Below, piece after piece: positions 46,945 to 57,164 of a stretch of DNA of 64,000 nucleotides (positions are counted from its first letter, which is position 1; each line of letters starts with the position of its first letter). Origin of the DNA: JACRCT01 sp049841135 (GTDB taxonomy: Bacteria; Myxococcota; Myxococcia; Myxococcales; UBA5297); contig JASGHK010000006.1 of the NCBI GenBank assembly GCA_049841135.1, positions 1 to 64,000 on the forward strand, read 5' to 3'. Both the position numbers and the translations under genes were made by a program. The notes under the pieces are model-generated. The model searched no databases and had not been told where the DNA came from. It saw only the letters and a program-made list of their open reading frames with translations.

Positions 46945-47932
46945 ATGGCGCTCCCGTTGGCGCCGCCCGTTGCGCCCATGCTCTCCCGCCTCGAGGGTGA
47001 GCTGCCGCGCGGCCCCGGGTGGCTCTACGAACCGAAGTGGGACGGCTTCCGGGCGATCGTCTTCCGGCAGGCCGACCAGGCGCGCATCCAGAGCCGCAAC
47101 GGCCAGTGGCTCGACCGCTACTTCCCCGAGCTTCTGGGACCGCTCGTCGACGCGTTGCCCGAAGGCGTCTTCGACGGAGAGATCGTCATCGAAGCCGAGC
47201 GCGGCCTGGACTTCCCCGCGCTCCTCCAGCGCATCCACCCGGCCCGCTCGCGCGTCGAGCGCCTGGCCCGCGAGACGCCCGCCTCCTTCGCGGTCTTCGA
47301 CCTCCTCGCGAAGGGGAGTCACGACGTGCGGGACGAGCCGCTGAGCGCGCGCCGGGCTCAGCTGGAGGGAATCCTGCGCAAGCGCCAAGGACGGGTCTTC
47401 GCCACGCCCCAGACCGACCAGGTCGAGGTGGCGCAGCGCTGGTACCGGGAGCTGGAGGCGGCGGGCATCGAGGGAGTGGTGGCCAAGCGCGCCGAGGCGC
47501 CGTACGCCAGCGGCCAGCGGGCGATGGTCAAGGTCAAGCACGCCCGGACCGCCGACTGCGTGGTCGGGGGATTCCGCCCCTACGCGTCAGGGGCGGGGGT
47601 CGGCTCGCTCCTGCTCGGCTCCTTCGACGCAGGCGGCGAGCTCGCGTATCTGGGCCACGAGCTCGGGGCTGAGCGCGGTGCTGCGACGAGACGCGATGGA
47701 GCGCCTGCGGCCGTGGGTCCGAGAGAAGAGTCCGTTCCGGGCCGACCGCAGCCCCGGAGGCCCAAGCCGCTGGTCGCGGGGCCGGGAGCCCGCTTGGACC
47801 GCCGTCGCCCCGAAGCTCGTCTGCGAAGTGGCCTACGACACCCTGATGAACGGCCAGTTCCGCCACGCGGCCCGCTTCGTCCGCTGGCGGGACGACAAGC
47901 CGCCCGGCGAGTGCCTCGAACGGGACCTGTGA
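46945..47932 (+). CDS. ATP-dependent DNA ligase, LigC-like short form, frameshifted
   Basis: About 328 residues. Adenylation motif I is EPKWDGFRAIV (active-site Lys at about residue 30), motif Ia RIQSRNGQW, motif III LPEGVFDGEIVIE, motif IV EGVVAKRAEAPYASG and motif V MVKVKHARTADCVV. It lacks the nuclease and polymerase domains of LigD, so it is a compact ligase as used in repair. The frame shifts at about 47665-47672, where GGGG in place of GGG after CACGAGCTC disrupts the OB domain; correcting restores LSAVLRRDAMERLRPWV and the end GECLERDL. Confidence 0.88.
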
Positions 47933-47991
47933 CCCCCCGCAGCGGTTCACGCGCCTATACTTGGCTCCATCCTCGAAGGCGGGAGCGGCGC

Positions 47992-48963
47992 ATGCGAACC
48001 AACCTACTGTTCTTCGCGCTCATGGTCCTGGGGGCCTCGTGCGACTGCGGCGGCGGCGTGGACGGCACCCGCGACGTCGGCCACGGCGCCACCGGCGACG
48101 GAGCCGTCCTGGTGAACGGGGACGGTGGAAGTGGTGGCAACACGGACGGCGGCAGTGGGACCGTCGACTCGGGCACGGCGTCCAACGTCGAGGTCTGCGA
48201 CGGCTTCGACAACGACTTCAACGGCATCATCGACGACGTGGACGTCGCCGGGGACGGCATCTGCGACTGCCTGAAGATCGCGACGCTCGGCTACCCCGGC
48301 CAGTGGGGCAACGGCGACGTCTTCAACAGCTGGCTCAACGGCAAGAGCCTGGACGGCGCGGTCTCCCTCGGTGGCCAGGTGCTCACCGCGGACCTGCTCG
48401 AGCCCTACCAGGTCATCGTCATCCAGGACGTGCGCGTCGGCACGGCCGGCCAGGAGGGCAAGGGCAAGGGTATCGGACGCCGCTACTCCACGGCCGAGCG
48501 CGACGCGCTCAAGGCCTGGGTCGAGGCCGGCGGCGGCGTGATGACCCTCATCGGCTACAGCGACTCGAGCGAGATCGAGAACGTGAACGTGCTGCTGGGC
48601 GCGTTCGGGCTCGCCTACGGCAACACGCAGATCCTCCCGAAGTCCGGCGGGTCGACGGTTCCGGTGACGCACTGGGCGACGCACCCGACCACCGAGGGCC
48701 TCCAGAAGGTCGGCGTCGACAACGGTTACCCGGTCACCGGCGGCACCCTCGTCGCCTGGCAGCCCGACCAGGGAGCCTGGGACGTGGCGCGCGTGGCGAC
48801 ACCGGGCAAGGGCCACGTCTTCGTCTGGTGCGACGAGTGGATCACCTACGACTCGGAATGGGAGTCGCACGCCGACTACCAGGTCGAGCGCTTCTGGCTG
48901 AACGTGATCAAGTGGATCACCGCCGAGGGCGTCTGCCAGGTGACCCTGCCGCCGATCAATTGA
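47992..48963 (+). CDS. Lipoprotein with ThuA/GATase-like fold
   Basis: A 323-residue exported protein; signal ends ALMVLGASC, a good lipobox, and GGGAGC precedes the ATG. A low-complexity Gly/Asp linker (residues 20-65) leads to EVCDGFDNDFNGIIDDVDV, the calcium-type MopE/DxDxNG repeat common in myxobacteria, then LKIATLGYPGQWGNGDVFN, QVIVIQDVRVG, VEAGGGVMTLIGYSD and HVFVWCDEWITYDSEW. The last part resembles the trefoil-factor/ThuA-like class I glutamine-amidotransferase fold with no visible Cys nucleophile, so a binding role is likelier. Confidence 0.65.
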   Translation: MRTNLLFFALMVLGASCDCGGGVDGTRDVGHGATGDGAVLVNGDGGSGGNTDGGSGTVDSGTASNVEVCDGFDNDFNGIIDDVDVAGDGICDCLKIATLGYPGQWGNGDVFNSWLNGKSLDGAVSLGGQVLTADLLEPYQVIVIQDVRVGTAGQEGKGKGIGRRYSTAERDALKAWVEAGGGVMTLIGYSDSSEIENVNVLLGAFGLAYGNTQILPKSGGSTVPVTHWATHPTTEGLQKVGVDNGYPVTGGTLVAWQPDQGAWDVARVATPGKGHVFVWCDEWITYDSEWESHADYQVERFWLNVIKWITAEGVCQVTLPPIN

Positions 48964-49177
48964 GCTCGTTCCGTCTCAGCGGGTGCCGGCCGCCGTGGCG
49001 CTGTGCGTACTCGTCCAGCCAGTCACTGATCGTCCGGAGGTCCTGCAGGCACAGGGTGTCGGCGTCCCGCTGGAAGCCCTCGGACGTGAGGCCCGCCGCG
49101 GCGTAGCGGAACCCGGCGAACGCGACCACGGCTGCGACGAGCGCACCGGCTACGAGAAGCAGGCGCTTTCGTCTAGA
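48956..49177 (-). CDS. Possible small pilin-like membrane protein, start unclear
   Basis: An open frame of about 70 codons reads SSRRKRLLLVAGALVAAVVA as one membrane helix, then DTLCLQDLRTISDWLDEYAQ and a short basic end. The second part recalls the D-L-R-x-I-x-x-x-L-x-x-Y pattern of type II pseudopilins. No start codon with a ribosome site is visible; the frame is open upstream into the next gene, so the start is uncertain. It overlaps the 3' end of the convergent lipoprotein gene by 8 bp. Confidence 0.3.
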   Translation of the reverse strand, partial: SRRKRLLLVAGALVAAVVAFAGFRYAAAGLTSEGFQRDADTLCLQDLRTISDWLDEYAQRHGGRHPLRRNELN

Positions 49178-49760
49178 CGAGCTGCGCCCTCGCCAGCCGG
49201 ACGCAGCGCCAGGACACGAGCCCGGTTTCGACGGAAGCGCTCGCCACCTCGTAAGCCCCAGGCTCCAGCGTCACCGGGAAGGGATCTCGCTCGGGGACAG
49301 CGCCATGGTCCACCGCGTCCATCAGGACGTATTCGCCACCGAGGAGAGCGAGGCCTGCGTCCTGCCAGTCGGCGGCAGCGCCCGCGAGCGTCGAGAGCTC
49401 GGCGTCGATGTCGGCGCCCGGCTCGACGGTGTGGAAGGCGGCGAACATCCCGCCCGTTGGGAGCGCCAACCAGGTGGTCTGGAGCGGCTCGTCGCCAAGG
49501 ACCAGCGCCATCGAGCCGTCGACGACGAGGGCGCCTGCGAGGCCCGCGACCGCACAGGCGCGCTCGTAGTCCGTGCGCGGATTCTCGAAGTCGTAGTCGG
49601 TGCGGAAGGCGTACTTGCCACCCGGAGTGTCCACCACGAAGTCGCCGTCCTCGCCCTCGACGAAGCTGCCGCGCCAGGCCATCTGCTTGGCGACGGGCAA
49701 GACGATCAGCGGACCGCCATCGGTGGCGATCCAACGGGTCCTGGATTCGCGACTGCTCAT
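49173..49760 (-). CDS. Imm21-like immunity protein
   Basis: A 195-residue soluble protein starting MSSRESRTRWIATDGGPLIV. WIATDGGPLIVLPVAKQMAW, RTDYERACAV, SMALVLGDEPLQTTWLALPT and the Gly-rich turn follow the Imm21 family of polymorphic-toxin immunity proteins, predicted to bind and neutralise a partner toxin. No toxin gene is seen in the neighbourhood, so it is an orphan here. ATG at 49758-49760 is the first before the conserved opening. Confidence 0.65.
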   Translation of the reverse strand: MSSRESRTRWIATDGGPLIVLPVAKQMAWRGSFVEGEDGDFVVDTPGGKYAFRTDYDFENPRTDYERACAVAGLAGALVVDGSMALVLGDEPLQTTWLALPTGGMFAAFHTVEPGADIDAELSTLAGAAADWQDAGLALLGGEYVLMDAVDHGAVPERDPFPVTLEPGAYEVASASVETGLVSWRCVRLARAQLV

Positions 49761-49842
49761 GGTGGTGTCCCCTCCGGTCAAACGCAGTGCCGGCAGCGTG
49801 CCAAGCTCAATGCCTCTGATCAAGTCTTTGCTTCGCTCACGC

Positions 49843-50427
49843 TCACTTCCGCTCGAGCGCCTCGATGCGCTTCTCCAACGCCTCGAGCCGCTTCTCGGTG
49901 GCCGGGCCGTCCTGCTGGTCATCCATCGCTCGCCACATCTCCTTGAAGCCGGGATGCCATCCGGGGTTGCCGCGGTCGAAGAACTGGTGCGCCTTCTGCT
50001 CGACCCAGGCAGGCCGTGCATCGCGGTCGAGCGTCGCGGTGAGGCGGAGGTCCCGCCGGGCGCGCACGACGTCCACGTCGATCCGCTCGCCCTTCTTGTG
50101 CCCGGCGATGGCGGTGACGACGTCCCAGGCGCTCTCCACGTCTTTGCCGTTCACGCGCTGGATGACGTCGCCGACCTGGAGGCCCGCGGCCTTGGCCGGC
50201 GTGCCGTCCTCGACCCGCGCCACCAGCACGCCGCGGCCCTTGGGGGCGCCGAAGAACTCGCGAAGCTCGTCGTTGAGCTCCTTCACCTCAACGCCGAGGC
50301 GGCCGCGGTCCTGGCGCTGCGACGCGACCTTCGCGGAGTCGTCGGTCGCTGGCGTCTGCCCCGTGGACTGAGCCAGGACGCTGGCGGGGAACAGCAAGAG
50401 GGAGAGGGCAGGAAGGAGTCGTCGCAT
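49843..50427 (-). CDS. Exported PDZ-domain protein
   Basis: A 194-residue protein with signal peptide MRRLLPALSLLLFPASVLAQ. A PDZ domain covers residues about 40-125: LGVEVKELNDELREFFGAPK, GRGVLVARVEDGTPAKAAGL, QVGDVIQRVNGKDVESAWDV. The C-terminus ends in a coiled coil (EKRLEALEKRIEALERK). There is no protease domain, so it is likely an adaptor or periplasmic partner rather than a DegP-type enzyme. The listed start excludes 29 upstream residues without pattern. Confidence 0.8.
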   Translation of the reverse strand: MRRLLPALSLLLFPASVLAQSTGQTPATDDSAKVASQRQDRGRLGVEVKELNDELREFFGAPKGRGVLVARVEDGTPAKAAGLQVGDVIQRVNGKDVESAWDVVTAIAGHKKGERIDVDVVRARRDLRLTATLDRDARPAWVEQKAHQFFDRGNPGWHPGFKEMWRAMDDQQDGPATEKRLEALEKRIEALERK

Positions 50428-50613
50428 CGAGGATGCCTCCGCTTCGCTTCCCTCCCGGCCGCACCAACGGCTGGCCGCTGGCCTCCATTCCGGCGGTTGG
50501 GTGATCGCTGTCACACAATCGGCTCAACTTGCCGCGGCGCCTCGGGAAACCGGCGAAATCGGCGGCTTCACCCACCTTCATATGGGTTCGCCGGAACTCT
50601 CCCCCGTCGCCGT

Positions 50614-50634
50614 CCGGCGGCTGAAGGCCGCCGG
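50614..50634 (-). terminator. Hairpin downstream of the membrane histidine kinase gene
   Basis: CCGGCGGC, loop TGAAG, GCCGCCGG: a perfect 8-bp stem in the 356-bp gap 50428-50783. That gap holds no gene; it also must contain the promoter of the PDZ gene. Confidence 0.4.
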
Positions 50635-50783
50635 CTACCTGGGTCCAAGCCCACTGAAGGGGCTGGCCCCCGGTCTCGCGGCCTTGGTGGCGTTGCTCCC
50701 GGCGTGCTTCTTTCCACTTCTTGGAGACGGCCAAGAATGGGCGGTTGCTGGCCTCCGGGCCTGCTCCCGAATTCTGCCGAACG

Positions 50784-52313
50784 TCAATACGAGACGGGCA
50801 CGCGGAGGCGCACCGTGGTGCCCTTGCCTTCGACGCTCTTGAGCGACGCCTGGCCGTCATGCGCCTCCGCCACCCGGCGCACGAAGGCGAGCCCCAGCCC
50901 GGAGCCGGTGGTCTTGGTCGTGTAGAACTCGGTGAAGGCCCGCTCGGCGGCGCGCGCGTCCATGCCCTTGCCGGTGTCGCTGACGGCGACCTCCACGAAC
51001 CCGAGCTCGTCGACGGACTGCTCGGTCCGCACGGTGATGGTCCCAGCGCCGTCCATGGCCTCGTAGGCGTTGCGGATGAGGTTCTCGACCGCGCTCGAGA
51101 ACAGGTCGGGGTCCAGCGCGGCCTTCGGCAGGTCCTTGGCCAGCGCCTTCTCGAGCTTCACGCCCTGGGGCGCGCCCAGCTCCTGCGCCGCGACCACCTC
51201 GGCGACGAGCGCGTTCAGGTCCACCGGCTGCGTCTTGGGCTCGACCCGCCCCATGCGCTGGTAGTCGGCCACCACCTTCCCGAGGCGATCGGCCTGGTCG
51301 ACGATGAGCTGGAGCATCTCTCGCGCGTCCGCCGGCGGCTGGCCCTGGGCCTGCGCCTCGGACAGGAACTGCGCCGCGCCCTTGATCGCTGCCAGCGGGT
51401 TGCGCAGGTCGTGGGCCATCTGCGCGCTGAAGCGGCCCAGAGTCGCGTGGTACTCGAGCCGCTGCCGGTACGCGGCTGCGGAGCGCGACATGAGCAGCAC
51501 GACGGGGACGATGGCGAGCGTGAGGGTCAGCAGGGCCAGCAGGAGCACGGCCGAGTTGCCGCGGAAGTAGCGGAAGACCGCGAAGTAGGCGAAGAGCTGC
51601 ACCATGGCGGCGACGAGCGCGTTGGCGGCCATGAGCCACGACATGCGCCGCTCCACGAGACCGGCCCGCAGGGTGAACCCGGTGAGCACCAGCGTCGCCA
51701 GCAGCGTGCCCAGGGTTCCCAGGCGAGGCGTGTCGACGCCGGTGTTGGCCAGCAGGTCGGCGAAGTTGCCGACGAACCCCAGCGCGCAGGCGCCGACCAC
51801 GAGCCAGGTGCGCGCCCGCTCGAGGGGGCTCGGGTTCTCGCGCAGGTGCCGGGTGAGGAGCACGACGGCCGCGGGGACGAGGAGGGCGGTGCCGGGCAGC
51901 AGGGCGTACGACCAAGGCCGGTTGCCGGCGAAGTCCCGCGCCGCCTGGACGCCCAGGAAGGCCGTCGCGCAGAAGGCGGCGATGCCGCCGTAGTAGGCGA
52001 AGGCCAAGGCCATGGGCAGGCGCCACGCGCGCCGCTTGCCCACGAAGGCGAGCAACAGGTAGAGCGTCGCCGGCGAGAGCAGCGAGGCGGCGATGGAGTC
52101 CGCCCAGACCCACTCGCGCAGCTGCGGGCCCTGCGCGCGGGTGACCGAGTTGGCCACGTCGGCGCCGTTCATGGCGAAGAGGTCCAGGCACAAGAGCGCC
52201 AGCGGCAGCGCGAGCGGGCTCTTCGAGACGCGGGTCAGCGCCAGCGTCGCCAGGGCGAGCTGCCCGACGCAGGAGGCGAGCGTGACGTAGTCGCGCAGCG
52301 TCAGGGCGCTCAT
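50784..52313 (-). CDS. Membrane sensor histidine kinase
   Basis: A 509-residue protein. Seven to eight membrane helices occupy residues about 5-260, followed by the H box FSAQMAHDLRNPLAAIKGAA (phospho-His near residue 291), N box ENLIRNAYEAMDGAG, and G boxes DTGKGMDARAAERAF and GSGLGLAFVRRVAEAHDG. The multi-helix input region is of the 7TM type. Its ATG lies 6 bp from the stop of the sigma-54 regulator upstream (minus strand), so the two form a co-transcribed NtrB/NtrC-like pair. Confidence 0.93.
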   Translation of the reverse strand: MSALTLRDYVTLASCVGQLALATLALTRVSKSPLALPLALLCLDLFAMNGADVANSVTRAQGPQLREWVWADSIAASLLSPATLYLLLAFVGKRRAWRLPMALAFAYYGGIAAFCATAFLGVQAARDFAGNRPWSYALLPGTALLVPAAVVLLTRHLRENPSPLERARTWLVVGACALGFVGNFADLLANTGVDTPRLGTLGTLLATLVLTGFTLRAGLVERRMSWLMAANALVAAMVQLFAYFAVFRYFRGNSAVLLLALLTLTLAIVPVVLLMSRSAAAYRQRLEYHATLGRFSAQMAHDLRNPLAAIKGAAQFLSEAQAQGQPPADAREMLQLIVDQADRLGKVVADYQRMGRVEPKTQPVDLNALVAEVVAAQELGAPQGVKLEKALAKDLPKAALDPDLFSSAVENLIRNAYEAMDGAGTITVRTEQSVDELGFVEVAVSDTGKGMDARAAERAFTEFYTTKTTGSGLGLAFVRRVAEAHDGQASLKSVEGKGTTVRLRVPVSY

Positions 52314-52319
52314 GCAGGC

Positions 52320-53756
<1,437 letters not shown>

Positions 53757-53820
53757 CGGCGGCCTCTTTCCTCGGGCGGGAGCAGCGGCGGGCCTTGCTC
53801 GCCCGCCGGAGGGGGCGATG

Positions 53821-54759
53821 TTAGCGCGCCGCCCCTTCGATCGGCAGCGCCCAGGCCAGGCTGATGCCGGTCAGCACCATGACGTTCTGGGTCCGGTTGG
53901 GGTCGCCGTGGGTGTAGCCGCCGATGCGCAGGTAGGGCTCGATGTCCCGCAGCCAGGTGTCGTGCTTGACGAGGTCGCGGCGCACGAAGACCGAGAAGTA
54001 GCCGGTGAGCTGGTTGAGGAGGAAGTTCCAGTGGCTGCCCGGGACGCCGGGGACGTAGGTCAGGTCGTCGATGGCGCCGACGCGGATGAAGACCTCGTCG
54101 TTGCCGCGGATGTCGAGCGCGACCTGCAGGGTGTTCTTGAGGACCCAGTCCTCCCGGGCCAGCACCACGTCGCGGCGGAAGTTGAGGTAGTGGCTGCTCT
54201 CGCCCATCGTCCACCAGTCGGCGCCGAAGGTGTCCGAGGCCATGATCTGCAGGCGCGACCCGAGCGGCGCCGCACCCTGGAGCGTGGCGGTGAAGGCGAC
54301 GTTGACGCCGGTGGTCGGGCGCAGCTTCTCGATGGGCGCCTGCGAGTCGGGGACGAACTTCTGGTACTGGGACAGCGGCACGTAGCCGGCCCCGGCCATG
54401 GGCACCGTCCAGAAGCCCACGCCCGAGGCCTCGGCCCGGAGCACGAGGATGGAGAGCGGGGCGATGGCGACGAAGCCGCCCAGGTGCGTGTAGATGGGGC
54501 CGACGTAGGTGAAGGCCCCGGCCTCCCACTGGGAGTAGTCGAAGAGGATGCCGGGCTCGTCGATGAGCGGGTAGCAGGCTTTGGCGGTCAGCTGCTCCTC
54601 GAAGCCCAGCGGGTTGATGAGCCCGAGCAGCGTGCTGTCCACCACGTACTTGGCCTGGCCGGTGCCCAGGCACTGCGCGGGCTGCGCGAGCGCGGGGCTC
54701 GATGCGAAGAGCGCGGCAGCGAAGGACATCCCGATTCCGGCCTGGATTGCGCGTCGCAC
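53821..54759 (-). CDS. Exported protein, possible outer-membrane beta structure
   Basis: A 312-residue protein read from a GTG at 54757-54759 with AAGAGG five bases upstream. Signal MSFAAALFASSPALAQ. The mature part alternates short polar and aromatic strands (FTYVGPIYTHLGGFVAIAP, SHYLNFRRDVVLAREDWVL, NFLLNQLTGYFSVFV) as in an outer-membrane beta-barrel, ending GISLAWALPIEGAAR rather than Phe. Family not recognised. It follows the regulator gene by 64 bp on the same strand in the upstream position. Confidence 0.6.
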   Translation of the reverse strand: MRRAIQAGIGMSFAAALFASSPALAQPAQCLGTGQAKYVVDSTLLGLINPLGFEEQLTAKACYPLIDEPGILFDYSQWEAGAFTYVGPIYTHLGGFVAIAPLSILVLRAEASGVGFWTVPMAGAGYVPLSQYQKFVPDSQAPIEKLRPTTGVNVAFTATLQGAAPLGSRLQIMASDTFGADWWTMGESSHYLNFRRDVVLAREDWVLKNTLQVALDIRGNDEVFIRVGAIDDLTYVPGVPGSHWNFLLNQLTGYFSVFVRRDLVKHDTWLRDIEPYLRIGGYTHGDPNRTQNVMVLTGISLAWALPIEGAAR

Positions 54760-55085
54760 GGTCGCCTCTTGCTCGAAGTGTTCGGGCGGGGGCCGGCGGT
54801 CCGTCGAGCCATCCCCCTCCCGCTCAAATGTACGGTGCAGGACAAGAGTGCCTGGAGTCGGCTGCCGCGTCGAGGCCCGACACCCCGAGCCTGTCGAGGG
54901 GCCAGCCCCTCCGAACCGAAGGGCAGCGCCAACTGTGCAGGGATCGGCACACCGCTGTGCAGCGCCCCGCGCGAGGGCGGGGCGCGAGGTGGGGCAAGGC
55001 TCGGGACTCGCTCGAGGTTCCGGGGCGGCGCACCCGTTGCAGTCCTGTCCCGGCGTCGAGGCGAGGGGACACAACGGAGGCAGCA
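54760..55085. other. Divergent intergenic region with 27-bp repeat copy 2
   Basis: This 326-bp gap lies between divergent genes and should hold promoters for both. It contains the second exact copy of the 27-bp repeat (54879-54905). No coding region or strong hairpin seen. Confidence 0.5.
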
Positions 55086-56279
55086 ATGAAGTTCTTCGAG
55101 CCGCACACCGGGACGAGCGAGCTGTTCAGGATGGGCGGGCCAGGGCACCTGGCGCTGGTGGTCCTGGCGTTCGCGCTGGTGGTGGTGATGGTGGCTCTTC
55201 GGCAGGAGCTGTGGCGGCTGCGGCGGAGCCGGGCGTTCATGGCCGGGACTGCGGCGTTCGTGCTGGCGAGCGAGGCGGTCTCCAGCGGGCTGCAGTTCGT
55301 CTATCCGTTCCCTCACGCCTGGGAGCGCCTCCCGCTGCACCTGTGCGCGAGCCTGAAGATCGCGGTGGCGGTGCTGATCCTCTTCGAGCGCTACGACCTG
55401 GTGAAGCTCATCTCCACCTGGTCCATCGGGGCGGGCTTCATCTCCTTCGCCAACCTGAACCTGAACGGGGAGAGCTTCGGCAACTTCATGTTCTGGCACT
55501 ACCTCTGGGGCCACCTCTACCTGCTCGCGGCGCCGGTGCTGCTGTTCCTGGTGGGCGAGTACCGCTACGACCACCGCACCCACGCGCGCTCGCTCGCCGG
55601 CCTGTTCCTCTGGTCGCTGGTCGTCTTCTTCGCGAACTGGGCGTTCGACGCGAACTGGATGTACACGGGGCCGCACAACGACACCGTGGTGCCGTTCGTC
55701 CCGGCGCGCTTCATGGTCTGGCCGTTCAACTACGTCTCCTACGTGGTGACCGCCCTGGTGCTGCTCAACCTGGTCTACGTCATCCTCTGGAGCTGCCAGG
55801 GGGCGAAGGAGCGGGGCGGCGCGGAGACCGAGCTGGACCCGGTGGGATCGGAAGCGATGGCCGTACCGCCGGAGGCGTGGGACCGCCTTCGGCGGTGGCG
55901 TTTTGATCCCCTCTGGAATCGGGGGACTGCATCCGCCAGCACTGCGACCGACAAGCGTCACCCAACTGCGCTTCTCGTCTGGCCCACTTCAGGCGAGCAA
56001 GGGTGGCCTACTTCTGCCAAGCGCTGCAGGCCTCCTTGTGAGAACAGCGTCGGAGACGACCGCTACGCTGCTTGGCAGCAACGAAGCCTGTCATGCGTGC
56101 TCACCCGAGCGACTTCCCCGGGGGCAACAACCAGCGGTACAACGCACAGCGCGGACCATTCTCCCCGACGGGGTCGACACCACCATTTCCCCAGCGTCAA
56201 CTACCTTTCCCCATCAGCGACAACTAGATCTCCCCATCCCGGTTTACCGCGCTTACTCCTAATACTTCTATGTCAGTAG
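55086..56279 (+). CDS. YwaF/TMEM164-like integral membrane protein, end probably disturbed
   Basis: The core (residues about 1-245) matches the YwaF family: MKFFEPHTGTSELFRMGGPG, LPLHLCASLKIAVAVLILF, LISTWSIGAGFISFANLNLN, FMFWHYLWGHLYLLAAPVLL and GEYRYDHRTHARS, with about seven membrane helices. Function is unknown, though this fold is related to lipid transferases. The remaining 150 residues (from PVGSEAMAVPPEAW) are low-complexity, cross a hairpin with T-run (ACCGCC-TTC-GGCGGT, TTTT at 55882-55904) and run into the insertion sequence at 56188. The natural stop is therefore probably just before 55900 and lost by a one-base error. Confidence 0.7.
   Translation: MKFFEPHTGTSELFRMGGPGHLALVVLAFALVVVMVALRQELWRLRRSRAFMAGTAAFVLASEAVSSGLQFVYPFPHAWERLPLHLCASLKIAVAVLILFERYDLVKLISTWSIGAGFISFANLNLNGESFGNFMFWHYLWGHLYLLAAPVLLFLVGEYRYDHRTHARSLAGLFLWSLVVFFANWAFDANWMYTGPHNDTVVPFVPARFMVWPFNYVSYVVTALVLLNLVYVILWSCQGAKERGGAETELDPVGSEAMAVPPEAWDRLRRWRFDPLWNRGTASASTATDKRHPTALLVWPTSGEQGWPTSAKRCRPPCENSVGDDRYAAWQQRSLSCVLTRATSPGATTSGTTHSADHSPRRGRHHHFPSVNYLSPSATTRSPHPGLPRLLLILLCQ
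55882..55904 (+). terminator. Probable intrinsic terminator inside the open YwaF frame
   Basis: ACCGCC-TTC-GGCGGT stem (55882-55896) followed by GGCGTTTT. A TGA in the +1 frame follows at once. This placement suggests the true gene end lies here. Confidence 0.5.
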
Positions 56280-56400
56280 TCGTAGTGGTCGGGTACTCGA
56301 AGCCTCGGTGCTTCGAGTTCTGCACCTCCTGTGGAGATGGCTGTGGATGAGGGGGGCGTGGGGGGAGACTCGCAACCTGTGGACGCTTGTGGGAAGCGGT

Positions 56401-57164
56401 TCACGGCTGGCTCCCCAGTTGTAGTCCGTCGCGCGCGGCCGCGTCGTCGGCCCGCTTACTCTTGCCGGTCAACTCCAGGATCAGCGCGTGGTGCACCACC
56501 CGGTCAATCGCAGCCGCAGTGGTCATCGGGTCTTTGAAGATCCGGTCCCACTGAGAGAAGACGAGGTTGCTGGTGATGACCACACTGCGCCGCTCGTAGC
56601 GCTCTGCGAGGAACGTGAAGAGGACCTCCATCTCCTCTCGGTCCTGTTGCACGTAGCCGATGTCGTCGAGGATGACGGCGTCGAAGCGGTCGAGCACCTT
56701 GAGTTCGTCCTCGAGCGTGAGGGCCTTCTTCGCGGCGAGCAGGCGCTGCACGAGCTTGTAGGTCGGCGTGAAGAGCACCGACCGGCCGTGCTGCACGAGT
56801 CGTGGCCGATGGCGCAGACCAAGTGCGTCTTGCCTCGGCCAGGTAGCCCGAAGGCGAGCACGTTCTCGGCCCGGTCGACGAAGCCGCCCTCGCACAGCGC
56901 TGGCAGCTGGCGCCGCACCTTCGCTGGCAGACGCTCGGGGTCCAGAGTGGCGAGCGTCTTGTCCGCGGGCAGCTCGGAGTCCTTACGCAGTCGCTGGATC
57001 TTGCGCTGCTTGCGCTCGCTCAACTCGAGCTCGACGAGGTGGAGCAGGTAGGCCTGGAACGTCCAGCCTTCGCGCTCGGCCGCTCGCGCGACCTCGTCGT
57101 GATGAGCGGCGAAGGCCGGCAGCTTGAGCGCCCGCAACAACATCCCCAGGGTGGCTTCGCTCAC
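56401..57164 (-). CDS. istB: IstB-like ATP-binding transposition helper, frameshifted
   Basis: About 254 residues. N-terminal helices (LLRALKLPAFAAHHDEVARA), Walker A GLPGRGKTHLVCAIG, then in the next frame SVLFTPTYKLVQRLLAAKK, Walker B FDAVILDDIGYVQQ, and RRSVVITSNLVFSQWDRIF (sensor). IstB is the AAA+ partner that remodels DNA for IstA. The break is at about 56805-56808, where one missing base would give GHRLVQHGRS. Start ATG overlaps the istA stop. Confidence 0.88.
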
